Source of the DNA: Halotia branconii CENA392
GTDB lineage: Bacteria > Cyanobacteriota > Cyanobacteriia > Cyanobacteriales > Nostocaceae
Direction: 5' to 3'
DNA length: 64,000 bases
Assembly: GCF_029953635.1 (NCBI RefSeq)
Contig: NZ_CP124543.1
Coordinates: 471,455 to 535,454 of the forward strand
A program made the position numbers and the translations under genes. Positions 25,641 through 35,068 of this stretch are shown in pieces. The notes beneath the pieces were generated by a model, which did not search any database, was not told where the DNA came from, and saw only the letters and a program-made list of their open reading frames with translations. Every line of letters starts with the position of its first letter. Positions within the stretch are counted from its first letter, which is position 1.

Positions 25641-28016
25641 ATGAATGCTGAAGCGGCATTAGCATGGTTAGACACTATCATTCCTGCTCAGACCGGGGAA
25701 CGGTTGAGCGATTTGCAAAAAGTTATTCTTCAGCAAGTTTGGTTGGGTAAAAAATATTTAGATATCGCCAACGATTATGGCTGCACTGAAGGACATGCTA
25801 AAGATGTTGGTTCACAGTTATGGAAGTTGCTTTCTCAAGCACTGCGAGAGAAAATTACCAAAAGTAATTGTCGAGCTACTTTAGAACGTTATTTAAGAAA
25901 AACCAGTATTTCTAGTTTGCTTGATTATTCACGATCGCCTCAGCCTTCAATCTCCGCAAAACCAGAAGATATTAATTTTATTGGACGACAAGAAGCGATC
26001 GCTCACCTAAATACTTTAGTTGCTCAAGGGTCTAAAGTCATCGTTATCCAAGGTGAGGGAGGCTTAGGCAAAACTACTCTCGCCCAGCAATATCTACAAA
26101 CTCAGGGATTTGATTTGGTTTTAGAACTGCTGATGGCCAAGGAAACTCCAAATATTACCTCTGCGGAACGCATTGTAGAAGAGTGGTTAAAACAGGACTT
26201 TCACGTAGAACCAGGGGTAGAATTTGGCGTAACTTTGGGAAGACTGAAGCGCCAACTTCATACCCGACGCGTTGGGGTGTTAATTGATAACCTGGAACCA
26301 GCCTTAGATCAACAAGGACAAGTGATTGCTCTGCATCGCAGTTATGTGGAATTATTACGGGTTTTAGCTGATGCAAGAGTGCAATCTGTCACCTTAATTA
26401 CAAGCCGCGATCGCCTCTGTGAACCAGGGCTAAATGTAACTCATTATCGGCTTCCGGGTTTGGATCAAACTGCGTGGCTACAGTTTTTTAGTAATCGCGG
26501 AATATTGATTGATCTATCAACCTTAGATATTATGCATCGCACCTATGGGGGCAATGCCAAAGCGATGGGTATTCTCCGCGGTTCGATTCAGGAGGATTTT
26601 AATTATGATATGGTTGCTTATTGGCAAGAAAATCATAGCGACCCCCTCGCAGTCACAGACTTAAAAAATTTAGCAGTTAGTCAAATTAATCGTCTGCAAT
26701 TCCTCGATCTTCAAGCCTACCGTCTACTTTGTCGCCTGGGATGCTATCGTTACCAAGATGTCCCTACCATCCCATCTTTAGGACTGTTCTGTTTATTATG
26801 GGATGTGCCACCAAGTCAGCATCGCCAAATTATTACTTCTTTGAAAAATCGCTCTTTGGTGGAGTGCCATCAAGGTGAATATTGGCTACATCCGGTAATT
26901 CGAGCCGAGGCGATCGCTCGCTTACGCACTAGCAATGAATGGCAAATTACAAATCACAAAGCCGCAGAATTTTGGACGGCTAATGTCCAAAAGATTGAAA
27001 CCTTTAAAGATGCTTTACAAGCTTTAGAAGCTTATTATCATTATATAGAAATTCATCATTTTGAGTTAGCAGGCAAAGTTATTCTTAAAAGTAGAAATAA
27101 CCAATGGCAACAGTTTTTACCACTTGGAAGTACGCTGTACCGGATGGGATTGATTCAGCCTGTATTAGCTGCCATTACTTTAGTTATTAATAATATCAAA
27201 AATGACGAAAAACTCAGTGAACTTTACAATATTTTAGGCGATTTGTATTGGATAACAGGTAAAATTCATCAGGCGATCGCCTGTCAAGAAAAAACTATTA
27301 CTTTTGCTGCTCAATCATTTAAATCTTTGCTTTTACAGCCAGACAATAAGCATCATGCCTACTATCTAAGAATGCTAGAGGTAGATTCCTTATTAAGCAT
27401 TGGTCTTTACAAAATAGATTTGTGGGAATTAAAGACATCCGCAAAGTTATTTCAGCAGGTGATTGACTTGGCTCAAAATACAGATCATCATCGCTGGGCA
27501 GAAAAAGCTTTTGTGTGTCTAGCCTTAGTCAATTCTTATTTAGGACTACATGATAGTGCCTGTTCATTGGCAGATATAGCTTATTGCGATATGACAAATG
27601 AACAGATTACAGAACAGACGGGGAGATTTGCCTATTTTATGCAAATTGTAGGGCAAACCTACGTCAATTTAGGAGATTTTACCAAAGCTCATCAAATTTT
27701 TGACCAGGCTTTAATTTTTGCTGAACAAAGTCATTATTTACAAGTAAAAGCTAAAACTCTTAACGGTTTAGCAGAAATTTATCGGCAACAATCTCAATTT
27801 GAGTTGGCTCTTAATAATCACATAGAAGCAATTGAACTTTTAGAAAAAATTAGTGCTAAGTGTGACCTAGCGGAAGCTTATTTTCAATTGGGTTTAACTT
27901 ATCAAAAAATGGCTAAATTCGATCAATGTCAGATAAAATTTCAGCAAGCAATACGGTTATTTACTGACATGCAAGCCCCACAACAAGTTAAAAAAGTTTG
28001 TGCTTATTTTCGCTAG
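25641..28016 (+). CDS. STAND NTPase with N-terminal vMAP-like HTH domain and C-terminal TPRs
   Basis: The 791-aa protein (from ATG 25641) starts with a helical domain ALAWLDTIIPAQTGERLSDLQ...LQQVWLGKKYLDIANDYGC, which matches the HTH-like vMAP domain placed before many cyanobacterial STAND ATPases. Next is an NB-ARC-type NTPase: FIGRQEAI, Walker A GEGGLGKTT (138-146), Walker B VGVLIDNLE (211-219), sensor LITSRDR, and a winged-helix part. The last 270 residues are TPR-like helical repeats (AHQIFDQALIFAEQSH, ALNNHIEAIELLEK). Such proteins oligomerise upon ligand sensing; relatives act in regulation or in conflict and phage-defence systems. No separate effector domain or partner gene is visible, so the output is unknown. 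Confidence 0.85.
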   Translation: MNAEAALAWLDTIIPAQTGERLSDLQKVILQQVWLGKKYLDIANDYGCTEGHAKDVGSQLWKLLSQALREKITKSNCRATLERYLRKTSISSLLDYSRSPQPSISAKPEDINFIGRQEAIAHLNTLVAQGSKVIVIQGEGGLGKTTLAQQYLQTQGFDLVLELLMAKETPNITSAERIVEEWLKQDFHVEPGVEFGVTLGRLKRQLHTRRVGVLIDNLEPALDQQGQVIALHRSYVELLRVLADARVQSVTLITSRDRLCEPGLNVTHYRLPGLDQTAWLQFFSNRGILIDLSTLDIMHRTYGGNAKAMGILRGSIQEDFNYDMVAYWQENHSDPLAVTDLKNLAVSQINRLQFLDLQAYRLLCRLGCYRYQDVPTIPSLGLFCLLWDVPPSQHRQIITSLKNRSLVECHQGEYWLHPVIRAEAIARLRTSNEWQITNHKAAEFWTANVQKIETFKDALQALEAYYHYIEIHHFELAGKVILKSRNNQWQQFLPLGSTLYRMGLIQPVLAAITLVINNIKNDEKLSELYNILGDLYWITGKIHQAIACQEKTITFAAQSFKSLLLQPDNKHHAYYLRMLEVDSLLSIGLYKIDLWELKTSAKLFQQVIDLAQNTDHHRWAEKAFVCLALVNSYLGLHDSACSLADIAYCDMTNEQITEQTGRFAYFMQIVGQTYVNLGDFTKAHQIFDQALIFAEQSHYLQVKAKTLNGLAEIYRQQSQFELALNNHIEAIELLEKISAKCDLAEAYFQLGLTYQKMAKFDQCQIKFQQAIRLFTDMQAPQQVKKVCAYFR

Positions 28017-28042
28017 GTTGAGCGAGAAATCAAATTACAGTT

Positions 28043-28324
28043 TTAACTGTGCTGTAAAAATTCTACTTTGGGCAATAATGGGTCAGTTACAATACCCACA
28101 CCACTATAACCCCATCGCTTTAACAAACTGCCTAACTGCGTACCAGGAAGAGATTCTACAGCAAAGCGATTCGCCACTTCTGCCGCGTGGGTGTTGAGAT
28201 AACTTAAAGCATCAAAGTGTTCCCGAAACAGCAATAAATAACTCGATGTTTCAGTATTAGGACGAGCGATGAGATAACGGCCGTCAGCTTGCGATCGCAC
28301 TATGTAATAAACTTCAGACAGCAT
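28043..28324 (-). CDS. Conserved hypothetical protein, 93 aa
   Basis: I place the start at 28324 (MLSEVYYIVRSQADGRYLIAR). The protein is small, soluble and unremarkable in composition, with LLLFREHFDALSYLNTHA in the middle and GSLLKRWGYSGVGIVTDP near the end. The content looks like a real conserved cyanobacterial protein, but I cannot name a family. It is on the same strand as, and 28 nt downstream of, the permease gene, so it could be translated from the same mRNA. Confidence 0.6.
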   Translation of the reverse strand: MLSEVYYIVRSQADGRYLIARPNTETSSYLLLFREHFDALSYLNTHAAEVANRFAVESLPGTQLGSLLKRWGYSGVGIVTDPLLPKVEFLQHS

Positions 28325-28352
28325 GGAAACTAGATCCAAATGGACAAGAAAA

Positions 28353-29393
28353 TTAAGATTCCAACCGAATCCGCGGGTCAGCTACCTTTAATAACAAGTC
28401 TGCCATTAAGTTGCCTACATTCAGTAATACCGCACTCATGACTAAGCTAGCCATAACTAGATACTGGTCTTTAGCAATTACCGCTTGTAAGGTCAACCTT
28501 CCTAAACCCGGCCAGTTAAAGAATTGTTCAGCAATAAATGCACCACCTAATAAAGCTGCTAACTCAAAACCCAACAAAGTGATTAACGGGTTAATGGCAT
28601 TGCGGAGGGCGTGAACATAAATTACGCGATTTTCTGGTAATCCTTTCGCACGAGCCGTTTGAATATAATCTTGACGCAAAACATCTAATAATTCACCGCG
28701 AGTTATCCGCTGCAAACCAGCAAAACTGGTGATACTCAAAGCGATAGTAGGTAAAATCATGTGCCAGCCGATATCAATAATTTTACCAAACCACGATAAG
28801 TCAGCGTAATTGATACTGGTCATACCACCCACCGGGAACAAAGGCGAAGTCATCTGAGCAAATATGAGTAAGAATAAAGCAGTGATAAAACTGGGAAAAC
28901 CTTGTCCAGCATAGCTAATCACTTGTAAAATTCTATCTCCAGCGCGGTTTTGCTTCACAGCAGCAAAAATTCCTAAGGGAATAGCCACCGCCCAGGTAAA
29001 AATTAAAGAAGCGATCGCTAACAGCAAGGTTGCTGGTATTCTTTCCCATAACAAAGAAGCTACTGAGCGTTGATAAACAAAACTTGTGCCAAAATCTCCT
29101 TTTGTCAAGATTCTCCACAGCCATAGCCCAAATTGTTCCGGCCAAGACTTATTCAAACCAAACTGTTGTCTAAGTTCCTCAATTCGTTCTGGGGAAATTT
29201 TTGGGTTTTGCCGCAAAGTATCTACATAATCCCCCGGAGACAATTTCATGATGAAAAATGACAGCGCTGTTGCTAAAAGCAAGGTAAACAACGCTTGCAA
29301 TATCCGCTTCACCACATAAATAAAAGTCTCGCTCGTAACTAAGCTGATAAGCCAGTTCCGACTTGTCTCCAAAGAAATTTTCGTAGAAGTCAT
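28353..29393 (-). CDS. ABC transporter permease, DppB/OppB family
   Basis: The 346-aa inner-membrane protein has the features of peptide/nickel-type permeases: a first membrane helix near residue 30 (ALFTLLLATALSFFIMKLSPGD), the loop with RQNPKISPERIEELRQQFGLN, and further helices such as LLLAIASLIFTWAVAIPLGIFAAV. The cytoplasmic coupling loop is RQDYIQTARAKGLPENRVIYVHALRNAINPL. It would form a heterodimer with a DppC-type partner, but no such gene, ATPase or binding protein is next to it; scattered subunits are common in cyanobacteria. The substrate is uncertain. Confidence 0.9.
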   Translation of the reverse strand: MTSTKISLETSRNWLISLVTSETFIYVVKRILQALFTLLLATALSFFIMKLSPGDYVDTLRQNPKISPERIEELRQQFGLNKSWPEQFGLWLWRILTKGDFGTSFVYQRSVASLLWERIPATLLLAIASLIFTWAVAIPLGIFAAVKQNRAGDRILQVISYAGQGFPSFITALFLLIFAQMTSPLFPVGGMTSINYADLSWFGKIIDIGWHMILPTIALSITSFAGLQRITRGELLDVLRQDYIQTARAKGLPENRVIYVHALRNAINPLITLLGFELAALLGGAFIAEQFFNWPGLGRLTLQAVIAKDQYLVMASLVMSAVLLNVGNLMADLLLKVADPRIRLES

Positions 29394-29417
29394 TGATTCT
29401 TTTTCAATTACTAATCA

Positions 29418-29936
29418 CTAATATTCAACAAGAGAGATAATTGGCACATCTGGTAGATGTTTACGCCCTTGTAAATCCCGTAGCTCGATAATAAACCCAA
29501 ATCCCACTAGTTCACAGCCAATCTTTTGTAATAATTTTGCTGTGGCACTGGCTGTCCCACCTGTGGCAATTAAATCGTCTACAATCAAAACTCGGCTACC
29601 TGGATGTAAAGCGTCTTGATGAACTTCTAAGCAATCAGTACCATACTCCAATTCATATTCAATTGCATGAACGGCTGCTGGTAATTTGCCCTTTTTGCGT
29701 ATAGGGATAAAACCAGATCCTAATTTATAAGCTAGAGGAGAGCCGAAAATGAACCCCCGTGACTCCATACCTACAACGTAATCTACCTTGAGTTCAGCCT
29801 CTGTGCATTTTTGTGTAAAAAAGTCAATAGTATATCGCAATCCGACTGGATCGCGCAGTAAAGTAGTGATATCTCGAAATAAAATTCCGGGTTTGGGAAA
29901 ATCTGGGATGTCGCGAATTAAAGATTTTAAATCCAT
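29418..29936 (-). CDS. apt: Adenine phosphoribosyltransferase
   Basis: The protein starts [27 protein letters not shown], the classic Apt N-terminus, so I use ATG 29936. An upstream in-frame ATG at 29963 lies in a GGGGCAT heptamer repeat and adds only repeat-derived residues. The PRPP-binding motif is [14 protein letters not shown] near residue 120, and the substrate region is [11 protein letters not shown]. It converts adenine and PRPP to AMP, salvaging adenine from turnover. Length (172 aa) is normal. It lies 24 nt upstream of the permease gene on the same strand, possibly in one transcript. Confidence 0.95.
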   Translation of the reverse strand: MDLKSLIRDIPDFPKPGILFRDITTLLRDPVGLRYTIDFFTQKCTEAELKVDYVVGMESRGFIFGSPLAYKLGSGFIPIRKKGKLPAAVHAIEYELEYGTDCLEVHQDALHPGSRVLIVDDLIATGGTASATAKLLQKIGCELVGFGFIIELRDLQGRKHLPDVPIISLVEY

Positions 29937-30572
29937 AAAACTAAGTAATAGGGCATGGGGCATGGGGCATAGGAAAAAGGAATCGGGGCAGAAGAGAAGT
30001 GCGGTAAGGCAGCGCGGTCTTGGGGGTTTCCCCCATGAGTGACTGCTGCACCCCTTGTGGGTCTTGGGGTCTCACGCCAGTCGCCTCAAGTCGGGAAACC
30101 CGCCCACAGCGCTGGCTCCCCAAATGGAGCAACTTCGGGGTGCGGGGTGCTGAGGGGAATGAAGAAAAATTACCTCTTTCTCCTTTTCTCCCTGCTCCCT
30201 GCCCCCTGCCTTTTCTTTCCCCTGCTCCTCTGCCTCTTATAGAGTCCCAAATTCTGTATACCTGAAAAATCGTACACTATAATGTCATACGCTTGGGGTT
30301 GAAGCTTCTATTGCATTATCCATTGACGATACTTAGAATCTACACCAAGCTAAAGATGGACTTGTATTAACAAACAAAGAGAGTAAACTTATGTTTTAAA
30401 AATCTGGATTTCAGTAGATGAAAATCTTTAAGTAGAACAAGTTAAGTAATGTATATACCCAGGCAGTCTCAATATTGCTGTAAGTCTCATGTTCTTCTTT
30501 GGCTGCTGATCTAAAGTTAGTTTTTACTAGTTTTACCTAGTCTGTTAGAACCGCACAAGGTATTTTATAGAA
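29937..30572. repeat. Repeat-rich intergenic region
   Basis: No gene is supported. Near 29947-29970 there are three GGGGCAT heptamers. At about 30000-30145 is a large copy of a dispersed palindromic repeat, including GCGGTCTTGGGGGTTTCC and AAGTCGGGAAACCCGCCC followed by GCGCTGGCTCCCC. From about 30175 to 30240 there is CCCTGCTC/CCCTGCC low-complexity sequence. The rest, to 30572, is AT-rich and should carry the promoter of the DUF3038/DUF4335 pair. Confidence 0.75.
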
Positions 30573-31199
30573 ATGAGTGTCTCCGCGAGCATCACGCCGT
30601 TCAACAGTCCAAATTCTCCATCATTGCCCATGATTTTGGACACTTTACCAGATCCTGCGATCGCAGGACAGACATGTTCACCTAGAACTAGGCTACAAAT
30701 TGATTTAATTTTACTGGCAATCGAAGCTTTAGAGCTTGGCAGTTCTGAAGCGATTTTAGCTTTTGCTGAAGAGTTGGAATTGAAAGGAATTATTAAAGAT
30801 CGAGTAAATTTATGGCGGATGCGTAGTTCTAACCCCATGCGACGAGCGCATATCCGCCGACCTTTAACCATTATGGAAGCAAAAGCTTTGGTGGTCATTG
30901 CTTGCTACATTGCCCGGCGTTTAACAGTCGTAATTCGCCAAATGCTCATGCTCTGCCAGCAAATGAATGAAAAGCAAATACCGCTAGAACAAAATTTACG
31001 TCTATCAAATTATCTAGAACGGTTTCGAGTTCATTTTAAGAGTAGGATGAATGTCCGCCGTTCTGGTTTTTTGGCGTTAAATTCTGATGAAAAATTAGAT
31101 GAGTTAGCTATAAATTTGTTAGGACAATTATTATTTTGTACTGGTACAGCTGGAATGCAGCGTTTCTGGATCAGTCTTTTTGACGGTGAAGTAGAATGA
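30573..31199 (+). CDS. DUF3038 domain protein
   Basis: The 208-aa protein matches DUF3038, a cyanobacteria-restricted family of unknown function. Features are the helical segment QIDLILLAIEALELGSSEAILAFAEELEL, a basic motif RMRSSNPMRRAHIRRPL, and the C-terminal LLFCTGTAGMQRFWISLFDGEV. There is no signal peptide or clear membrane segment. The stop overlaps the start of the following DUF4335 gene by four bases (ATGA), so both are translationally coupled and probably act together. Confidence 0.8.
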   Translation: MSVSASITPFNSPNSPSLPMILDTLPDPAIAGQTCSPRTRLQIDLILLAIEALELGSSEAILAFAEELELKGIIKDRVNLWRMRSSNPMRRAHIRRPLTIMEAKALVVIACYIARRLTVVIRQMLMLCQQMNEKQIPLEQNLRLSNYLERFRVHFKSRMNVRRSGFLALNSDEKLDELAINLLGQLLFCTGTAGMQRFWISLFDGEVE

Positions 31200-32644
31200 A
31201 TATCCAACGTAAGTACAGTTTGCCTAATTGTACACTGCTTTTAGAAGGTTTAAGCGATGCTGCAAGATCGGCACAATTTCAGGAATTGCGCCCTGAACTG
31301 TCAATTTTAGTGAATGCAGAATGCTATTTCCCTAATTATAATCAGCCCTTGGTTGGAGGACGGGAATTTTTTGAAAGCTTGGTCAGGGCAGTTAGCGGCT
31401 ATGCCCAAGAATTTTTGAGCAATGTGCCAAATCCGCAAGCTCACAATGAAGAATCAGAGCTTGTAGAGCTACAAAAACTTAGTGTTAACAGACATCGGTT
31501 AATTGTGCATTCTGAAGCCAATTCAGAAGGTTTGGCATCTAATGGCAACTCTCACAAACAGCCTATTCAAATAGATTTGAATACGGTGCAACTATTTGAT
31601 TTAGTAGAAGCTGTAGATCAGTTTTTTGCTGATTCTCAAACATTACCAGAGTTATCACTAGAATTACAACCAGTCACCAGACGTTATGGTGGTGCTAGTC
31701 AAGCCTTACTCAAACAGGCAGTACCTGCAAGTGTTGGAGTTTCGAGTTTAGCAGTTGCAGCGATCGCTTTTAGTTTGATTCCAGCTCCAGAGGTGCGCCC
31801 ACCCCAGCCTAAACCAGAGGAACAGACTAACTCTGCAACACCTAGCACCAGTCCTTCAGTACCTCCAACAACAGCACCCACAGATACTGCAACTCCTGCA
31901 CCGACTCCCATCGCTGTGGCAACTCCCACACCCGGTACACAACCCGCAGTTAAAGATTTAGAAGCACTTTTAAATACAGTTAATGAAATTACTGATCCAT
32001 CTCAGCTACGGGTTTTGAATCGCCAAGTTTACAACCAAATTAATCCGGCTTGGAATAATCGCTCTGCATTGAAACAGGATTTAATGTATCGTGTGGGTGT
32101 AGCTGCGGATGGTGCGATCGTTGGTTATAAAGCGTTAAATAAAGATGCGAACCAAGGGATAGAACTAACTCCTTTGCCTAACCTACTTTATAATCCTGCT
32201 AAGCGTCCTGCCATTTCTAATGAACCAATTGCTCAATTTAAAATAGTTTTTACTAACCAAGGTGTGTTAGAAGTTAGCCCTTGGCGAGGATACGCTAGAA
32301 CTCCTGAAGTGATCGGTGCAAGAATTACTGAGCCGAAGGCAGTTAAAAGTTTAAACCAAAAGCTTTATAGTTCGCTTCGTCAAAGTTGGGGCGGTACTCC
32401 TACCTTCAAGCAAGATTTACTGTATCGGGTAGCAGTTAACAAAGATGGCACGATCGCCGACTATGAACCCCTTAATCAATCTGCTTTTGATTCTTTCCGC
32501 GAAACACCCCTACCGAAGATGTTTCAAGCACTTTACGGCTCAAATCTAGCTGCTCCTAACAATAAAGAGCCTCTAGCTCACTTTCGAGTTACATTCAAAC
32601 CTAGCGGCAAACTTGAAGTAACTCCTTGGCGAGGATACCAGTAA
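31196..32644 (+). CDS. DUF4335 domain protein
   Basis: The 482-aa protein begins with a DUF4335-type domain (MNIQRKYSLPNCTLLLEGLSD, then LSILVNAECYFPNY). A hydrophobic stretch near residue 182 (VGVSSLAVAAIAFSLIP) may span the membrane once. It is followed by a Pro/Thr-rich linker (about 200-255) and two related 90-residue domains, each containing a DL-YRV motif (KQDLMYRVGVAADGAIVGY and KQDLLYRVAVNKDGTIADY) and ending in EVSPWRGY or EVTPWRGY. The architecture suggests a cytoplasmic part coupled to an exported part. It forms an operon with DUF3038. Function unknown. Confidence 0.8.
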   Translation: MNIQRKYSLPNCTLLLEGLSDAARSAQFQELRPELSILVNAECYFPNYNQPLVGGREFFESLVRAVSGYAQEFLSNVPNPQAHNEESELVELQKLSVNRHRLIVHSEANSEGLASNGNSHKQPIQIDLNTVQLFDLVEAVDQFFADSQTLPELSLELQPVTRRYGGASQALLKQAVPASVGVSSLAVAAIAFSLIPAPEVRPPQPKPEEQTNSATPSTSPSVPPTTAPTDTATPAPTPIAVATPTPGTQPAVKDLEALLNTVNEITDPSQLRVLNRQVYNQINPAWNNRSALKQDLMYRVGVAADGAIVGYKALNKDANQGIELTPLPNLLYNPAKRPAISNEPIAQFKIVFTNQGVLEVSPWRGYARTPEVIGARITEPKAVKSLNQKLYSSLRQSWGGTPTFKQDLLYRVAVNKDGTIADYEPLNQSAFDSFRETPLPKMFQALYGSNLAAPNNKEPLAHFRVTFKPSGKLEVTPWRGYQ

Positions 32645-32797
32645 GAGGCAGAGGAGCAGGGGAGCAGAAGAGGCAAGGGAGCAGGGAGCAGGGAGAAAGG
32701 GAGAAATATTAAAGATTAGGTACAAATTTAAGGCATTTTCTTAACTCCCCTCTGCACCCTGCCCCCTGCCCCTCTGCTTCTTATGCCCTCTGCCCCA
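32645..32797. repeat. Inverted low-complexity repeats between convergent genes
   Basis: The left part (about 32645-32700) is rich in GAGGCAGAGGAGCAGGGGAG and its variants. The right part (about 32748-32790) is the approximate complement (CCCCTCTGCACCCTGCCCCC). Together they could fold into a long imperfect stem between the stops of the DUF4335 gene and the FHA-PBP gene, acting as a terminator in both directions. Confidence 0.55.
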
Positions 32798-35068
32798 TTA
32801 TCTTGTAATCCTCCCCATATAATTGCCCCACAACTGAGCTGCTTGAGCGCTGCTGCCGAGTGTGGGTGAATTATTGTCATTTCCTAGCCAAATACCAGTC
32901 ACAAGTCGTTGGCTGGGAATAAAGCCAATAAACCATAAATCCACATTTTTATCAGTTGTCCCAGTTTTACCGGCTTCCCCTAATCCAATAGCAGCACTAC
33001 GACCAGTACCTCTTGTGACGACTCCACGCATTAAACTAGTCATTTGGTCTGCAACACCAGTTGATAAAACTCGTTTGTTCGCATCGGGATTTTGTTGGAA
33101 AGTATAGACAACACGGCAGGTTTTTAAATCTTTGCGATCGCTACAGTCACTGCTGTCTAAAATTCTATTAATTGCATGGGGAGGATTCCACTCACCACGA
33201 TTACCAATAGCGCCAAAAGCACCAGTCATTTCTAAAACATTAACCACACTCTGACCCAGCACCAAACCAGGAACCGGATCTAGGCTTGACTTGATGCCTA
33301 AACGCTTTGCCATTGTCACTACTTTATCTAGTCCTATATCTCTGGCAACTCTTAGAGCAATGGGGTTTTCTGAAAGCGCAAGTCCAGTGGCAACATCCAA
33401 GCTGACATCAGCACCAGCACGGCAAGGTTTGTAGGTAAAGCCTTGCCACGTTAAAGGAGCGCAAGAATAATTTTTGGATGGAGAAATACCTTTTTCAATA
33501 GCAGCTGTGTAAGCAAAAATTTTGAAGGTAGAACCTGGTTGTCTTTGAGCTTGAACAGCACGATTAAACTGACTTTTTCTATAATCAGTTCCGCCTACCA
33601 TAGCCAGAATACTACCAGTTCTAGAATCTAGAGTGACGATCGCTCCTTGAGAAAACCTAAAAGTTGAACCAGCATTGCTCACTGAATTACGCAACGATGT
33701 TTCTGCTTGAGCTTGAATTGCCGGATTGAGATCGGTTTCAATGATATAGTTTCCTTCGTTTGCTGCTCCTGCACCCAAAATTGATTCCAGTTCTTGGAAC
33801 ACATAATTATAAAAATAAGGAGCAATAATTTTCGCCTGTTGTTCGCAGACTTTGGGGCTAATTTGGACAGTAGAACGCCTAGCTCTGTTTGCCTGTTCTT
33901 GCGTAATTTTACCCATCTCCTGCATCCGTTTAATCACACGGTTGCGGTATTCAGCTGCTTCTAGTTTATTTGGGCCATCTCCACAAAAATCAAAAGCATT
34001 GGGGGCAGGTAAAATTCCGACTAAAGTCGCCGCTTCAGCAAGAGTTAATTCTTTAGCTGATTTTCTAAAGTAATACTGGGCAGCATCTTCAAAACCAGAA
34101 GTATCTCCACCCAAAAACACCCGATTTAAATAAGTCAGCAAAATTTCATCTTTGCTGTAAAAAGTTTCTAACTTCAAAGCAACTATTGCTTCTCGCAATT
34201 TGCGTCCTAAGGAGTCCTGAGTACCAACATAGTCACGGAATAAACTGCGGGCTACTTGCTGGGTAACAGTGCTGGCTCCTTGCTGCACATCTCCACTACG
34301 ACTGTTAATCAACACAGCTCGCAAAATCCCCAACGGATCAACCCCAAAGTGCCAATTGTATCGACTATCCTCTGATGCCACTACAGCGGTAGGCAAATAA
34401 GGACCAAAGTCTTGCAAACGCTTCATATCTACGTGAGAAGTAGTCCGAGGCTCACGCAGGGGGGTAGCGCCATCACGGGCGTAAACGATTATAGGAGCGC
34501 GAGTCGCTGTAGGTAAGGGTCTGACAGAAAACTTCGTCCATTCAACGCCAATCACCAATGCGAAAAGGGCACTTGCACCGCCAACGCCATAAGCAGCTAA
34601 AGTTGCAGCTTTTTGGTACCAAGGCGGTGGATCAACGTATTGCAGCCGCACTGAAGCAGCAAGTTCTGGTGGTCCTAATGTGAGAATATCGCCATGACGC
34701 AGTTCTAAGGAAGTAACCCGTCGCTTACCACGATAAATGCCATTAGTGGAGTTTTCATCTTTGATGACGAAAACAGGGGTGCGCTGAGTCGAATCTCGTG
34801 AGAGTGACAGGTGAATTTGGCTAACAACTGGGTTGCGAATGACTATATCGGAGGATTTAGAACTGCGACCAAGTATATAGCGATCGCCCAATAACGGATA
34901 AATTTCTGCCTTATCCGCCCCCGCATCCTGCACCCAGATTTCCGGTACTTTGGCATTAGGCTTGAGCGCCAGTTTGGAAAAGTCAACCCTAGCTTGAATT
35001 GTATGTACTGCTTGAGTCAGTTGACCAAGTAACGTTTGAGGCTTTTGAGGAGGTTGGGGGGAACTCAT
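32798..35068 (-). CDS. Class A penicillin-binding protein with N-terminal FHA domain
   Basis: The 756-aa protein starts with a cytoplasmic FHA domain (about 62-142; GDRYILGRSSKSSDIVIRNP and SQIHLSLS), then one membrane helix (about 155-176), a GT51 glycosyltransferase domain with catalytic Glu233 in ASEDSRYNWHFG, and a transpeptidase domain with S513-T-F-K516, S566-E-N568 and K701-T-G. It polymerises and cross-links peptidoglycan. FHA domains bind phosphothreonine, so its activity or place in the cell may depend on a Ser/Thr kinase. FHA-PBP fusions are known in filamentous cyanobacteria. All catalytic residues are present. It is transcribed alone, convergent with the DUF4335 gene. Confidence 0.93.
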   Translation of the reverse strand: MSSPQPPQKPQTLLGQLTQAVHTIQARVDFSKLALKPNAKVPEIWVQDAGADKAEIYPLLGDRYILGRSSKSSDIVIRNPVVSQIHLSLSRDSTQRTPVFVIKDENSTNGIYRGKRRVTSLELRHGDILTLGPPELAASVRLQYVDPPPWYQKAATLAAYGVGGASALFALVIGVEWTKFSVRPLPTATRAPIIVYARDGATPLREPRTTSHVDMKRLQDFGPYLPTAVVASEDSRYNWHFGVDPLGILRAVLINSRSGDVQQGASTVTQQVARSLFRDYVGTQDSLGRKLREAIVALKLETFYSKDEILLTYLNRVFLGGDTSGFEDAAQYYFRKSAKELTLAEAATLVGILPAPNAFDFCGDGPNKLEAAEYRNRVIKRMQEMGKITQEQANRARRSTVQISPKVCEQQAKIIAPYFYNYVFQELESILGAGAANEGNYIIETDLNPAIQAQAETSLRNSVSNAGSTFRFSQGAIVTLDSRTGSILAMVGGTDYRKSQFNRAVQAQRQPGSTFKIFAYTAAIEKGISPSKNYSCAPLTWQGFTYKPCRAGADVSLDVATGLALSENPIALRVARDIGLDKVVTMAKRLGIKSSLDPVPGLVLGQSVVNVLEMTGAFGAIGNRGEWNPPHAINRILDSSDCSDRKDLKTCRVVYTFQQNPDANKRVLSTGVADQMTSLMRGVVTRGTGRSAAIGLGEAGKTGTTDKNVDLWFIGFIPSQRLVTGIWLGNDNNSPTLGSSAQAAQLWGNYMGRITR

